Shown here piece by piece: positions 30,758 to 38,875 of a stretch of DNA of 64,000 nt (positions within the stretch are counted from its first letter, which is position 1; each line of letters opens with the position of its first letter). The stretch comes from CAYRJD01 sp965205925 (GTDB lineage Bacteria; Actinomycetota; Acidimicrobiia; Acidimicrobiales; Poriferisodalaceae), in the NCBI GenBank assembly GCA_965205925.1, contig OZ242183.1:310001-374000 (forward strand), in the 5' to 3' direction. Position numbers and translations under genes: made by a program. Below the pieces are notes generated by a model. It searched no databases. It had not been told where the DNA came from and saw nothing but the letters and a program-made list of their open reading frames with translations.

Positions 30758-31885
30758 TCAGTTGGGCAGCACTGGCGCATCGCCGAGAGTTTGCAGGTAG
30801 GCGATGATGTCGTCAAGTTCTTGGTCGCTGAGTACCGCGGAGAAGTCCTGCATTCCCTGCCGGTTGTCCGCGCGAGCGGGTTTTTGTTCGGGGGCTTGAC
30901 GTACCCACTCGCGCAGCTCGGCCACGTTGACCGAACCGTCGGGCAGATACAGGTCAAACAAGGCGCCAGCGAAAGAAGTCCGCGTCATGAGTTTGGTGAG
31001 GTTGGGTGCTACCCCGGCTAAGAGGTTGGCGTTGCCGTCCGAGGCAGCCTCATAGACGTTGTTGACAACGTGGCAACTCTGGCAATGCGTGCCAAATAGT
31101 TCTTGCCCGTTAGCAGCCGCAGAGTTCGCTACCGGCTCCGCAGTGGGTGTCATCTGTTCTGCAACCCACCGGTCGTAGTCGTCTTGCTCAAGCACGATTG
31201 CTCGTATCTGCATATTGGCGTGACTGAGGCCGCAAAACTCCGCGCACTCGCCGTAGAACACGCCGGCTTCATCTGAACTCATGGTCAGATCGTGGACACG
31301 GCCCGGCACGGCATCTTTCTTGCCGTTTAGGCGAGGAATCCAAAACGAATGGATCACATCGTTTGACAAGATCTCGAGGTTTACTTCCTCACCTACCGGG
31401 ATCACCAAATCATTGGCGGTAACGATGTCTGCGACGCCATCATCGTCGATGTCGTAGCTGAACTGCCACCACCACTGCTGACCTTCCACCACAATGGTGC
31501 GACCTTCGCCGCGTTCGGCTAAAGCAAACACTGCTGGCAATGTGAGCACAGTCAAAAACAGGAGCATGGCAAAAGGTATGAGAGTCCAGGTAATTTCAGC
31601 CTTGCGGTTGCCGTGAACTTGCTTCGGTAATTCGTCGGGATCGTCGGTTGGTTTGGAGCGGAATCGGACAACTATCACCACAACTGCGACAGCAACGATG
31701 ACGCCGACGATGATCGCCATCACTCCAGACAGACGCATCAGGCCGTCGATCTCGCGCGCGTTCTCGCCGACTGGTTTGGTTGCATCAAGACGTCCGCTTG
31801 CACACGATGCGGTAAACAGCACTAGTAGTCCGACCGCTGCACATGCGGCCGTGGTCTTGGTGAGTTTGACGGCGCGATTAATCAT
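30758..31885 (-). CDS. ctaC: Cytochrome c oxidase subunit II with fused cytochrome c domain
   Basis: 375-residue copper A subunit. A lipoprotein signal ends at LFTASC (C28), two helices follow (about 53-73 and 101-122), then EGQQWWWQFSY, and the CuA site with H179, C214, C218, H222 and M225 in GECAEFCGLSHANM. The C-terminal domain adds a heme c (CQSCH, C268, C271, H272). Such caa3-like fusion is typical of Acidimicrobiia and Bacilli, and it suggests direct electron entry from the membrane-bound cytochromes at 1.4 and 6.3 kb. Coupled by an ATGA overlap to the gene before it. Confidence 0.95.
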   Translation of the reverse strand: MINRAVKLTKTTAACAAVGLLVLFTASCASGRLDATKPVGENAREIDGLMRLSGVMAIIVGVIVAVAVVVIVVRFRSKPTDDPDELPKQVHGNRKAEITWTLIPFAMLLFLTVLTLPAVFALAERGEGRTIVVEGQQWWWQFSYDIDDDGVADIVTANDLVIPVGEEVNLEILSNDVIHSFWIPRLNGKKDAVPGRVHDLTMSSDEAGVFYGECAEFCGLSHANMQIRAIVLEQDDYDRWVAEQMTPTAEPVANSAAANGQELFGTHCQSCHVVNNVYEAASDGNANLLAGVAPNLTKLMTRTSFAGALFDLYLPDGSVNVAELREWVRQAPEQKPARADNRQGMQDFSAVLSDQELDDIIAYLQTLGDAPVLPN

Positions 31886-32616
31886 TGTTCGCCTTGCGTT
31901 TGCTCGTTGTCGTTTTTCTCAGAATGGGGGTGGAACTCGCGTTCACCGATAGCTGCTGAGGTAATTCCAGCCACGATCACACCAACAGCGGCCAGTACCA
32001 GCACCGTTGCAACGATGCGACGACGCAGTTGCGGCAAGCCATACAACACGAAAGCAAACACCATGATGCAGGTTGCCGCACCAATGGCTATCCAACTAGC
32101 CGCATTACGGCTAGCGGCTAAGAAAACTCTTGACGCAAGTAGAACCGGAACCGCAATGCCTAGCGTAGAAAACAACGAAATCTCAAACGGACGGACCAAA
32201 CGTTGACGTTGAGTTTCGTTGGCGGCCTGGTCTAGCGACAGTCGCTCAGACCATGCCGACAATGTCCACTCCACTGCCGCTATCAGCAGCAATCCAAAAC
32301 CGACGATGGTGAAGATCGCATCAATCACCAGTCCAACCATCAGCAGTCCCATACCGAGGGCAGCCATTACCGGCCAGTAGGCAGGCAAGGCGGGATGACT
32401 GTGAGCGTGATCACGGTCACCTGAATCGCTATCGCCCGCCACCAGCGACAATGAGGCCATCAACGTGAATGAACCTGCCGCGGTGCCAAGCACGATCGTG
32501 GCGTACATAACAACGTGGCCGGTTCCATCAATGCCAGTGGCAAGACCTATGACAGTGGCAGCGAGCGCGGCAAGTGCAATGCGTCCAGCGAAGTAACGAC
32601 TAGCTATTCCGACCAT
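31882..32616 (-). CDS. Membrane protein of the oxidase-like module
   Basis: 244-residue protein with about six helices and an acidic hydrophilic C-terminus. I recognise no family with certainty. Residues about 75-115 contain HPALPAYWPVMAALGMGL and a following GFGLLLIA, strikingly like the HPHLPSPSYWPVVLAAG segment in the C-terminal extension of CtaD. The two may share a subunit IV-type (CtaF-like) fold. Its stop overlaps the ctaC start, and it begins 7 bp after the subunit III-like gene. Confidence 0.8.
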   Translation of the reverse strand: MVGIASRYFAGRIALAALAATVIGLATGIDGTGHVVMYATIVLGTAAGSFTLMASLSLVAGDSDSGDRDHAHSHPALPAYWPVMAALGMGLLMVGLVIDAIFTIVGFGLLLIAAVEWTLSAWSERLSLDQAANETQRQRLVRPFEISLFSTLGIAVPVLLASRVFLAASRNAASWIAIGAATCIMVFAFVLYGLPQLRRRIVATVLVLAAVGVIVAGITSAAIGEREFHPHSEKNDNEQTQGEQ

Positions 32617-32622
32617 CAGTGC

Positions 32623-33219
32623 CTACTTCACCACGTACACGACATACCAAGTAGCAATCCAAGCCAGTACGACGAAATCCCAGAAAAATACGGCGGAGCC
32701 AAGCGGTGTGCTGCCGACCGGTCCGACACTGCCGCCCAGTGAGCGCAGCGTCATCAAACCCAAATAAAACAGCCCTACCACAACCAGTGCTAGCGCTAGT
32801 CCAGTAGTCGCGAAAGCCAGGTTTGCCCACTCGCTTGAACCAATCTCTAACTCCAAGCGATTAAGACTGTAAATAGCCATGTTCATAAACGCGAGTCCCA
32901 GCATCAACGAAACGCCAATGGCTAGCCAAGCGTGACCAGTCTCGCGGCGGCGGCTAGCCCAGAGCGCCCAGTGAACGGTAACCACAGACGCCAGCAGAGT
33001 TAACAAGGCGTAGACAAGTTGGGGATTTGGTACGGCATGCCCGGCGAGCCACTCATTGCCGGGATCAATGCCAGATGCATGCCGACGAGCTAGGTAAAAG
33101 CCCAGCAGTGCACCGATCATCATGGCGCCAGCGGCGATTGCGAAACCAGTAGCGACCAGTTGACGGTGTGGACGCATCGGTGTGGACGCAGTCGAATCAG
33201 CAGTGGCTACGTCGGTCAT
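32623..33219 (-). CDS. Degenerate cytochrome oxidase subunit III-like membrane protein
   Basis: 198-residue, five-helix protein patterned like oxidase subunit III: LVYALLTLLASVVTVHWAL matches the helix around the TL..SS.T motif, and the C-terminus FFWDFVVLAWIATWYVVYVV mirrors the normal YWHFVDIVW...VYL end. The FHGVHV motif of helix 5 is replaced by a purely hydrophobic stretch (GLALALVVVG), and WHFVD becomes WDFVV. The N-terminus carries a duplicated 14-bp unit. It is coupled by ATGA to the ligand-less subunit I gene upstream, so the two probably act together. Confidence 0.78.
   Translation of the reverse strand: MTDVATADSTASTPMRPHRQLVATGFAIAAGAMMIGALLGFYLARRHASGIDPGNEWLAGHAVPNPQLVYALLTLLASVVTVHWALWASRRRETGHAWLAIGVSLMLGLAFMNMAIYSLNRLELEIGSSEWANLAFATTGLALALVVVGLFYLGLMTLRSLGGSVGPVGSTPLGSAVFFWDFVVLAWIATWYVVYVVK
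33165..33193. repeat. 14-bp tandem duplication in the subunit III-like gene
   Basis: GGTGTGGACGCATC (33165-33178) is followed by GGTGTGGACGCAGTC, so the first 12 bases are repeated with period 14. It lies in the N-terminal codons. Confidence 0.8.
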
Positions 33220-35015
33220 TGAGAGGTCGCTTCAACGGTTTGTACGTCTGGCTCTGAGACTGGCTTCTCGCTTGGTAGCAACGGCATTCCCGTGGTTAGT
33301 ACTGGCAGTGTTTCAGACTGGCCGGGCAGTGGCGGAGAATCAAGCAGCCATTCAGGTGACAGAGCTCCCCACGGATCAGATACAAGGCTGGCTGATGCAT
33401 CAGATGCGTTGTCTGTACTTGTGGTTTGACCTGTGGTTAGGGTTGAGCGCAACAAGTTCAACACAGTCAGCGCCAAACCAGCGAACACCAAAATCACGCC
33501 AATCAGACCTAGCACAGTAAAGCTGCCAGCGGAGGTGCTATCAACTAGAGATTGGTAGTTGGTGCTGAGCGCGGGGTCGTGATAAACGAACTCGGGTTGC
33601 TCTGCGAACGCACCAGACAACACCGGTCCGAGCCAGGCAGCCACAGCACCAAACCCGACGGCGAGAGCCGACAGGCAACCGACGGATTCCAACAGCTTTG
33701 TTCCCCAAATTTTTGGTGCCCACCAGTGCACCGCGGCTAGAGCACCCAGGCCGCCAGCACCGTAAACAAGCAGCGACATTTGGCCGGTAACGAACGTTGT
33801 GAAGCGCAAGGGTGCATTCCCGTCTACTCCTCGGCCAGCGATGTTGAGCCAGTCGGCCACAGCACCAAGCAGTCCAATCACTATGGCGAAAAGCAGCAGA
33901 CTGCCTGCTCCGAGCGCGGCTAGTACCGCGGTGCTGGGTTTAGACGATTTGCCGGCAGACGCGTCGGCTGTGCTTGTGGTTTGGCTTGTGGTTTGCTGAT
34001 CGGCTTGGCGCGTATCGCGCTTGCGTGCTTGTGAGCGCGACTGCAAAACGGTGAAACCAAGCAACCCCAAAAGCGCCGCTACCCCCACTGCAGCACCGGC
34101 ATAAAGCGCAACCAACACGATGCCTTCGGCGCCGTCAACTATGTCGGCACCTTCGGTGGTGATACCGAAGTTGACCCAAGCACCAAAGCCAAAGAGTCCA
34201 ACAAGACCAATGGTGAAGTACAACGCCAGTGGCTCGAACACTCTGCGACGCGCTACCGCCAGCATTATTTCAGCGATTACGCCTAGCACTGGTACGACAA
34301 AGATGAACAGCTGCGGTGTTTGATATACCCAATCGATGCGTTGCCAAACACCCGCGTTGCCACCCAAGAACACCTCTCCGTAGCGGTGATCAAGATAGAG
34401 AATCGTTATCTGGCCAAGTAGCACCGGTAATGTCACGGTCAGCATCGAAGCTGTCACCAACGCAGACCAGCTGAACGGTGGTGTGTCGTCTAAGAACAGA
34501 CCAGGTGAACGCATAGTAAGCACGGTGGTGCCCACGGTTATCGCTCCTGCCAGCAGCGATAACACAAGCCCGGCTAGTGCTAATAGATGAAGATCAACTC
34601 CGTTTTGCCAACCGCCGTAAGGACCACCGTTACCTACGTAGGCACCGAGCAAGACTCCTGCTGACACCAGCCAGCCCCAGAAAGAAGCTGCAGCTGCTCG
34701 CGGGAATGCAACATTGGCTGCTCCGATTTGCAGCGGAACGAGATAGATAGCAAGCCCGATGAAGAGCGGTATCAGTCCCAGTAAGACAAGCGACTCGCGA
34801 GTCAAGACAAAGACTTGCGCGAAGCTGTCAAAGCCCAATACGGGCGAGTCGTTATCGGAGATGAGGTCTAGGCGAACCAGGAAGTCGAGAACCAGCGCTA
34901 AGCCTGTAAAAAGCAACGACAGCGTGATGAACATCCGTCCGATGCGCTTGTGATCTGAGGTGTGAAGCCAGCCGACAGGACCCTTGTCCTCAAGCATGGT
35001 GTTGGTGTTGGTCAT
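33216..35015 (-). CDS. Heme-copper oxidase subunit I paralogue lacking all metal ligands
   Basis: 599-residue polytopic protein clearly homologous to CtaD: VPLQIGAANVAFPRAAAASFWGW, DW..QTPQLFIFVVPVLGVIAEI and WWAPKIWG align with CtaD segments at a constant offset. Every histidine ligand is changed: T72 for H98, T233 for H276, N282 and F283 for H325/H326, G411 and M413 for H411/H413; F237 replaces the cross-link tyrosine and Q235 the proton-channel glutamate. A Ser/Thr/Gln-rich loop of about 35 residues (324-360) is inserted. It should bind no heme a3-CuB centre. It heads an operon running into the functional oxidase. Confidence 0.9.
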   Translation of the reverse strand: MTNTNTMLEDKGPVGWLHTSDHKRIGRMFITLSLLFTGLALVLDFLVRLDLISDNDSPVLGFDSFAQVFVLTRESLVLLGLIPLFIGLAIYLVPLQIGAANVAFPRAAAASFWGWLVSAGVLLGAYVGNGGPYGGWQNGVDLHLLALAGLVLSLLAGAITVGTTVLTMRSPGLFLDDTPPFSWSALVTASMLTVTLPVLLGQITILYLDHRYGEVFLGGNAGVWQRIDWVYQTPQLFIFVVPVLGVIAEIMLAVARRRVFEPLALYFTIGLVGLFGFGAWVNFGITTEGADIVDGAEGIVLVALYAGAAVGVAALLGLLGFTVLQSRSQARKRDTRQADQQTTSQTTSTADASAGKSSKPSTAVLAALGAGSLLLFAIVIGLLGAVADWLNIAGRGVDGNAPLRFTTFVTGQMSLLVYGAGGLGALAAVHWWAPKIWGTKLLESVGCLSALAVGFGAVAAWLGPVLSGAFAEQPEFVYHDPALSTNYQSLVDSTSAGSFTVLGLIGVILVFAGLALTVLNLLRSTLTTGQTTSTDNASDASASLVSDPWGALSPEWLLDSPPLPGQSETLPVLTTGMPLLPSEKPVSEPDVQTVEATSQ

Positions 35016-35139
35016 TCGCAGTTAAAAGTTCAGCTTCCGAATGGATACAAGGTGCCGATCGGTTGGCTATGCGCGCCAATACCGACCGCAAACCTTAGCC
35101 AATAGGAGAGTACAAAACGAACTTCGCATTGTGGTGCGG

Positions 35140-36108
35140 TCACAATCCGAGTCGCACGATCACATCTGCGGCCATAGCGCAAAACAGTAGTCCCAGATAT
35201 GCGTTGGAGAAATGAAAGACCCTCATTGCACGCGCAGAGCTTTGGTCGCGCCACAGCTGAAGCGTCGCCACAATGAACACAACCCCGGTCACTATTGCCA
35301 CGATCCAATACAACGCACCCAGATCCGCAGCTATACCGAACACCAGCGACAAACCGGCAACGATGACTGCGTACAGAGTTATCTGATGTGCGGTTGCCCG
35401 CGCAGTTTTAACAACGGGGAGCATCGGCACACTGGCTGCTGCGTATTCATCCGCGTAACGGATTGCAAGCGCCCAGAAGTGAGGTGGTGTCCAAAAGAAC
35501 ACCAATGCAAAACCTAGCCAAGGGGCAATGCCGAGTGAACCGGTCACCGCTGCCCAACCCACAAGCACAGGCACTGCGCCGGCTGCTCCGCCAATCACAA
35601 TGTTTTGAGGAGATATCCGCTTAAGCCAGAGTGAGTAAACGAACACATAGAACAAGCAAGCCGCAAGCGCCAGACACGCCGCTAGCAGATTCACCGTCGA
35701 CCAAAGCAAGGCAAAGGCCAGCACCTCTAGCACCACAGCGAAGATGAGTGCTCCTTTGAACGAAATCGCGCCAGTCGCTAACGGGCGGTTGGCTGTGCGC
35801 TTCATCAGTCGGTCAATGTCGTGGTCGATGCACATGTTGAAAGCGTTGGCACCAGCCGCCGCAAGAGTGCCGCCCACCACCGTGGTCAACATCAACCAAA
35901 TCGAAGGCAAGCTTTGGTTGACGCCGGGCAGAGTTGAATTTGCCGCGATCATCGGCGGAATGGTGGTGACCAGAAGTAGTTCGATGATGCGTGGCTTAGT
36001 GAGAGCTATGTAGTTGAGGAGAGGGCCTTTGCTTTGCGGCAATCTCGCAGCGTGAGGAGAACTAGGCGTGCGAGGAGAATTTGCCCGTGAAGACTGCGAC
36101 GCACTCAT
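35140..36108 (-). CDS. ctaB: Protoheme IX farnesyltransferase (heme O synthase)
   Basis: UbiA-family membrane enzyme attaching a farnesyl group to protoheme to give heme O, precursor of the heme A in the aa3 oxidase. About nine helices; the Asp-rich substrate motif is NMCIDHDIDRLMKRTANRPL near residue 100, with a second YADEYAAASVPML motif. About 320 residues. ATG 36108 is used; GTG 36117 is a possible alternative. Divergent from ctaA, with a palindrome between them. Confidence 0.95.
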   Translation of the reverse strand: MSASQSSRANSPRTPSSPHAARLPQSKGPLLNYIALTKPRIIELLLVTTIPPMIAANSTLPGVNQSLPSIWLMLTTVVGGTLAAAGANAFNMCIDHDIDRLMKRTANRPLATGAISFKGALIFAVVLEVLAFALLWSTVNLLAACLALAACLFYVFVYSLWLKRISPQNIVIGGAAGAVPVLVGWAAVTGSLGIAPWLGFALVFFWTPPHFWALAIRYADEYAAASVPMLPVVKTARATAHQITLYAVIVAGLSLVFGIAADLGALYWIVAIVTGVVFIVATLQLWRDQSSARAMRVFHFSNAYLGLLFCAMAADVIVRLGL

Positions 36109-36123
36109 CGCCCGCACGATACG

Positions 36124-36135
36124 GGCAAATTTGCC
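36124..36135. promoter_or_regulatory. Candidate operator between ctaA and ctaB
   Basis: GGCAAATTTGCC is a perfect 12-bp palindrome in the 60-70 bp between the divergent starts. An 11-bp inverted partner, AATTTGCCCGT at 36078-36088, matches ACGGGCAAATT at 36121-36131. A shared regulator of both heme A genes could bind here; no such regulator is identified. Confidence 0.45.
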
Positions 36136-36181
36136 GTAGTAGTAGCAACAACAGTCTCAGCGCTGCGTCTAGCGTGAGCGC

Positions 36182-37213
36182 GTGCGCGTCAGGTTCCCCT
36201 TACTTGAACCACAACGATTTGCAATATTGACGTCTCTGGCTCTTTGGTCGTTGATTGCGATCGTTATTACAGGTGCTTCGGTGCGATTGACCGGCAGCGG
36301 GCTGGGCTGCAGTGATTGGCCAACCTGCGAACCTGGTGAGCTGGTACCAGCGGCCGAGTTTCATGCCTGGATTGAGTTTGGGAATCGCCTTGTAACCGGT
36401 CTGGTGGCTTTGGCAGTGATCGCAGCCGTAACTGGATCATTGTTACGGGTGCCGCGGCGCACTGATCTGGTCTGGTGGTCCGCGGCACTTGTCGCTGGAG
36501 TACTGGCGCAAGTGATTCTGGGCGGCGTAACGGTGCTGACACACCTGTCTCCGCCGATCGTGATGGCACATTTTTTACTGTCGGCTGTGTTGGTGGCCGC
36601 AGCGACCGTGCTAGCTCGCCGTGCACGAGTGATCGACGATGAGCTGTTACCAGCGCAGGCAACACTTTCGGTAGCGGAGCCGGCGTCAGGGCGTGATCAG
36701 ACGGTTTCAGGCGGTCTAACTAGTCGAACGGTCATACGGGTGCGAACCGGTTGCTGGTTGTTGACTGTGCTGGTCGCGACAGCGTTGTTTACCGGCACGT
36801 TGCTTACCGCCTCCGGACCGCATGGGGGTGATGAAGACGTGCAGCGACTGGATCTGGTGCTAGGAGATGTTGCTCGCATACATGCCATCACGGTGATTGT
36901 GACGCTTGCGTTATTGCTGGTCTTGCTGGTGTGGTTGGCTCGACGAGTTGCTGGATCGGCGGATTCAACGACATTTCGAACGGAGCTGTTATCGGTGCTG
37001 CGGCGTTTAGAGATCTTGCTGGTCGTGCTGGCAGTGCAAGGAGTGGTCGGTTATGTGCAATATTTCAATCAACTGCCGGTGCTGTTGGTCGGCATACACG
37101 TAGCCGGGGCAACTCTGGCAGTAGTGGCGTTGACGCGTTTGGTGATGACCGCCGAGTGGCTCAACACGAGTACGAGCCAGACTGCTAGCCAGGTTGCTAA
37201 TTCAGGTTGCTAA
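36182..37213 (+). CDS. ctaA: Heme A synthase
   Basis: COX15/CtaA membrane monooxygenase that converts heme O to heme A. The 343 residues begin with a helix and the motif GASVRLTGSGLGCSDWPTCEPG; the first half includes conserved histidines in FHAWIEFGNRLVTG and MAHFLLSA, and the second half has a matching set (VARIHAITV, IHVAGATLA). About eight helices. The stop lies within a 13-bp tandem repeat. Likely co-regulated with ctaB. Confidence 0.95.
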   Translation: MRVRFPLLEPQRFAILTSLALWSLIAIVITGASVRLTGSGLGCSDWPTCEPGELVPAAEFHAWIEFGNRLVTGLVALAVIAAVTGSLLRVPRRTDLVWWSAALVAGVLAQVILGGVTVLTHLSPPIVMAHFLLSAVLVAAATVLARRARVIDDELLPAQATLSVAEPASGRDQTVSGGLTSRTVIRVRTGCWLLTVLVATALFTGTLLTASGPHGGDEDVQRLDLVLGDVARIHAITVIVTLALLLVLLVWLARRVAGSADSTTFRTELLSVLRRLEILLVVLAVQGVVGYVQYFNQLPVLLVGIHVAGATLAVVALTRLVMTAEWLNTSTSQTASQVANSGC

Positions 37214-37215
37214 GC
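37190..37215. repeat. 13-bp tandem duplication at the ctaA stop
   Basis: CAGGTTGCTAATT (37190-37202) is followed by CAGGTTGCTAAGC (37203-37215), 11 of 13 identical. The second copy contains the TAA stop. Confidence 0.85.
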
Positions 37216-37310
37216 GACAATGGAGAACGCAGAATTCAAGTCATGAACTCACACAGCTGTCAAGGCAGTGGAGCACCCAGAAATGCTTGCAAAAAAGATC
37301 AAAACCACTA

Positions 37311-37613
37311 ATGGCGTCGACTGAAATTGCAAGCCCCGAAATAATTGACGATGTGGTCACCGGTGACGAGACTGACATCGACGTCCCATGGGTGGTGCTG
37401 GTATGGAACGACCCAATCAATCTGATGTCTTATGTCGTTTACGTGCTCCAACAATTGTTTGGCTATAACAAAAAGAAGGCAACGGATTTGATGCTGGACG
37501 TACACAACAAGGGACGCGCAGCGGTGTCATGGGGGACGCGCGAAAAGGCCGAGCTAGAGGTATTCCAGTTACACGAATACGGTCTGTGGGCGACAATGCA
37601 AAAGGATCGGTGA
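37311..37613 (+). CDS. clpS: ATP-dependent Clp protease adaptor ClpS
   Basis: 100-residue N-end-rule adaptor that hands substrates to ClpA/ClpC. The core matches the family: VVLVWNDPINLMSYVVYVL, then GYNKKKATDLMLDVHNKGRA and the end KAELEVFQLHEYGLWATMQ. The WNDP and metal-like H residues are in place. The ATG at 37311 fits family length; a longer frame begins at 37194 within ctaA. Followed by a DUF2017 gene, the usual actinobacterial arrangement. Confidence 0.96.
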   Translation: MASTEIASPEIIDDVVTGDETDIDVPWVVLVWNDPINLMSYVVYVLQQLFGYNKKKATDLMLDVHNKGRAAVSWGTREKAELEVFQLHEYGLWATMQKDR

Positions 37614-37620
37614 GCCTCTA

Positions 37621-38166
37621 GTGAGCCATTTCACACCGCAGCGTGATGGCAGCATTGCCATCCATTTCAATCGGGCTAGCGAGAATGAGTTCTTTGAAAC
37701 CATTGCTGAGCAGCTGCGCGACTCTCTGATGAGCACGCACCTTGAACAAGACGATGAAATAGCTGAGCCGTTGAAACGGTTGTTTCCGGCGGCCTATGTA
37801 GCAGAACGTGAACTCGAACTGCAGTACCGGCGGATGACACGCGACGAGATGTTAAACACGCGGTTGGAACAGCTGCAGGTGTTGGAGAGTTGCGTTAGCG
37901 CCGACGTGCTGAAAGGTGATCAGATCCGACAGTTCATGCAGGCACTAAATGTGCTGCGCTTGGTGATGGGTGGCGCTCTGGACGTGTCGGAAGGTGATGA
38001 TACGTCTGATATTTATGAAACGAAAAGGGAAGACATGTCCTTGGAGCAGCTGGCTCATCTGCAGTTTCAGTACCTGGGAAACCTGCTGGGTGAACTGGTG
38101 GATGCCGCCGATCGCGCCCAAGCGATGCTGCGCAAAGACACAAGGGGTTCCGGTAACGAGCATTAG
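37621..38166 (+). CDS. DUF2017 family protein
   Basis: 181-residue, mainly helical, acidic protein (RLFPAAYVAERELELQYRRM, LEQLQVLES, LNVLRLVMGGALDV). A protein of this domain commonly follows clpS in Actinobacteria; its function is unknown, and a role in Clp-dependent proteolysis is inferred from neighbourhood. GTG start 7 bp after the clpS stop. Confidence 0.85.
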   Translation: MSHFTPQRDGSIAIHFNRASENEFFETIAEQLRDSLMSTHLEQDDEIAEPLKRLFPAAYVAERELELQYRRMTRDEMLNTRLEQLQVLESCVSADVLKGDQIRQFMQALNVLRLVMGGALDVSEGDDTSDIYETKREDMSLEQLAHLQFQYLGNLLGELVDAADRAQAMLRKDTRGSGNEH

Positions 38167-38216
38167 GCACTCAGCGGCGCCCAGCTGAACAACATAGCCA
38201 TAGCCTGAACCTTCCC

Positions 38217-38289
38217 GCCCCCATCGTCTAGCGGCCTAGGACACCGGCCTTTCACGCCGGCAGCACGGGTTCGAATCCCGTTGGGGGTG
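38217..38289 (+). tRNA. tRNA-Glu (anticodon TTC)
   Basis: 73-base gene. Acceptor GCCCCCA pairs with TGGGGGT, the anticodon arm is CCGGCCTTTCACGCCGG with TTC, and the T-arm is CACGGGTTCGAATCCCGT. CCA is not encoded (the sequence continues CCCAA). This tRNA feeds both translation and the HemA reaction. Confidence 0.95.
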
Positions 38290-38331
38290 CCCAAAATGCG
38301 GCGAGCAGTCAGGCGCGTTGAAAGGAGCACC

Positions 38332-38862
38332 ATGGACGAAAACGCGCACAGACAGTTCGGACCAATGCCGAGGCGGGTGCGACTGCTCGACGGATCCGAG
38401 CATGAACTCGCTAAGCCGGGCGCAAGGCTGATAGCGAGAATCTTGGATCAGATAATGATCTCCATCGCAGCAGCAGTGGTTCTTCTGTTTTTTGGTGGTG
38501 CGGTGAGCAATGACATCGCCGACGACTCTGCCGGGACGGGTCTTTTTGTGTTTTCACCTGTCTTTGTCTTGTCGATCTTGGGATTGCTGATCTATGAGGT
38601 GTCTCTTACCGCTATTAGGGGTCAAACGCTGGGTAAACAGATCATGTCCATCAAGGTGGTCAGCATCACTGACGGTTTGGTTCCAGGCTGGGGCAAGAGC
38701 TTCGGCCGCTGGGTAATTCCCGCCGTGCTGGCATTCATCCCAGTAATCGGACTGGTTGGTCTGGTCGGCTACCTGGCTCTGCTGTGGGATAGAAACCGTC
38801 AAACCTGGTACGACAAGGCCGCAGGCACAGCCGTGATCAAGGTACCAAGACAGAGGTTCTAG
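38332..38862 (+). CDS. RDD family membrane protein
   Basis: 176-residue protein with the RDD pattern: LAKPGARLIARILDQIMIS (Arg-Asp), then a helix, a long loop, and TLGKQIMSIKVVSITDG before two C-terminal helices ending YDKAAGTAVIKV. The function of the family is unclear; some members are Na+/H+ antiporters. ATG 38332 follows a clear GAAAGGAG. It starts 43 bp after tRNA-Glu. Confidence 0.92.
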   Translation: MDENAHRQFGPMPRRVRLLDGSEHELAKPGARLIARILDQIMISIAAAVVLLFFGGAVSNDIADDSAGTGLFVFSPVFVLSILGLLIYEVSLTAIRGQTLGKQIMSIKVVSITDGLVPGWGKSFGRWVIPAVLAFIPVIGLVGLVGYLALLWDRNRQTWYDKAAGTAVIKVPRQRF

Positions 38863-38875
38863 CTGGGTTGTTTTG

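Noticed and set aside
35016..35139. Small gene between the subunit I paralogue and ctaB
   Set aside because: The 124-bp gap shows only frames that continue into ctaB in the wrong register.
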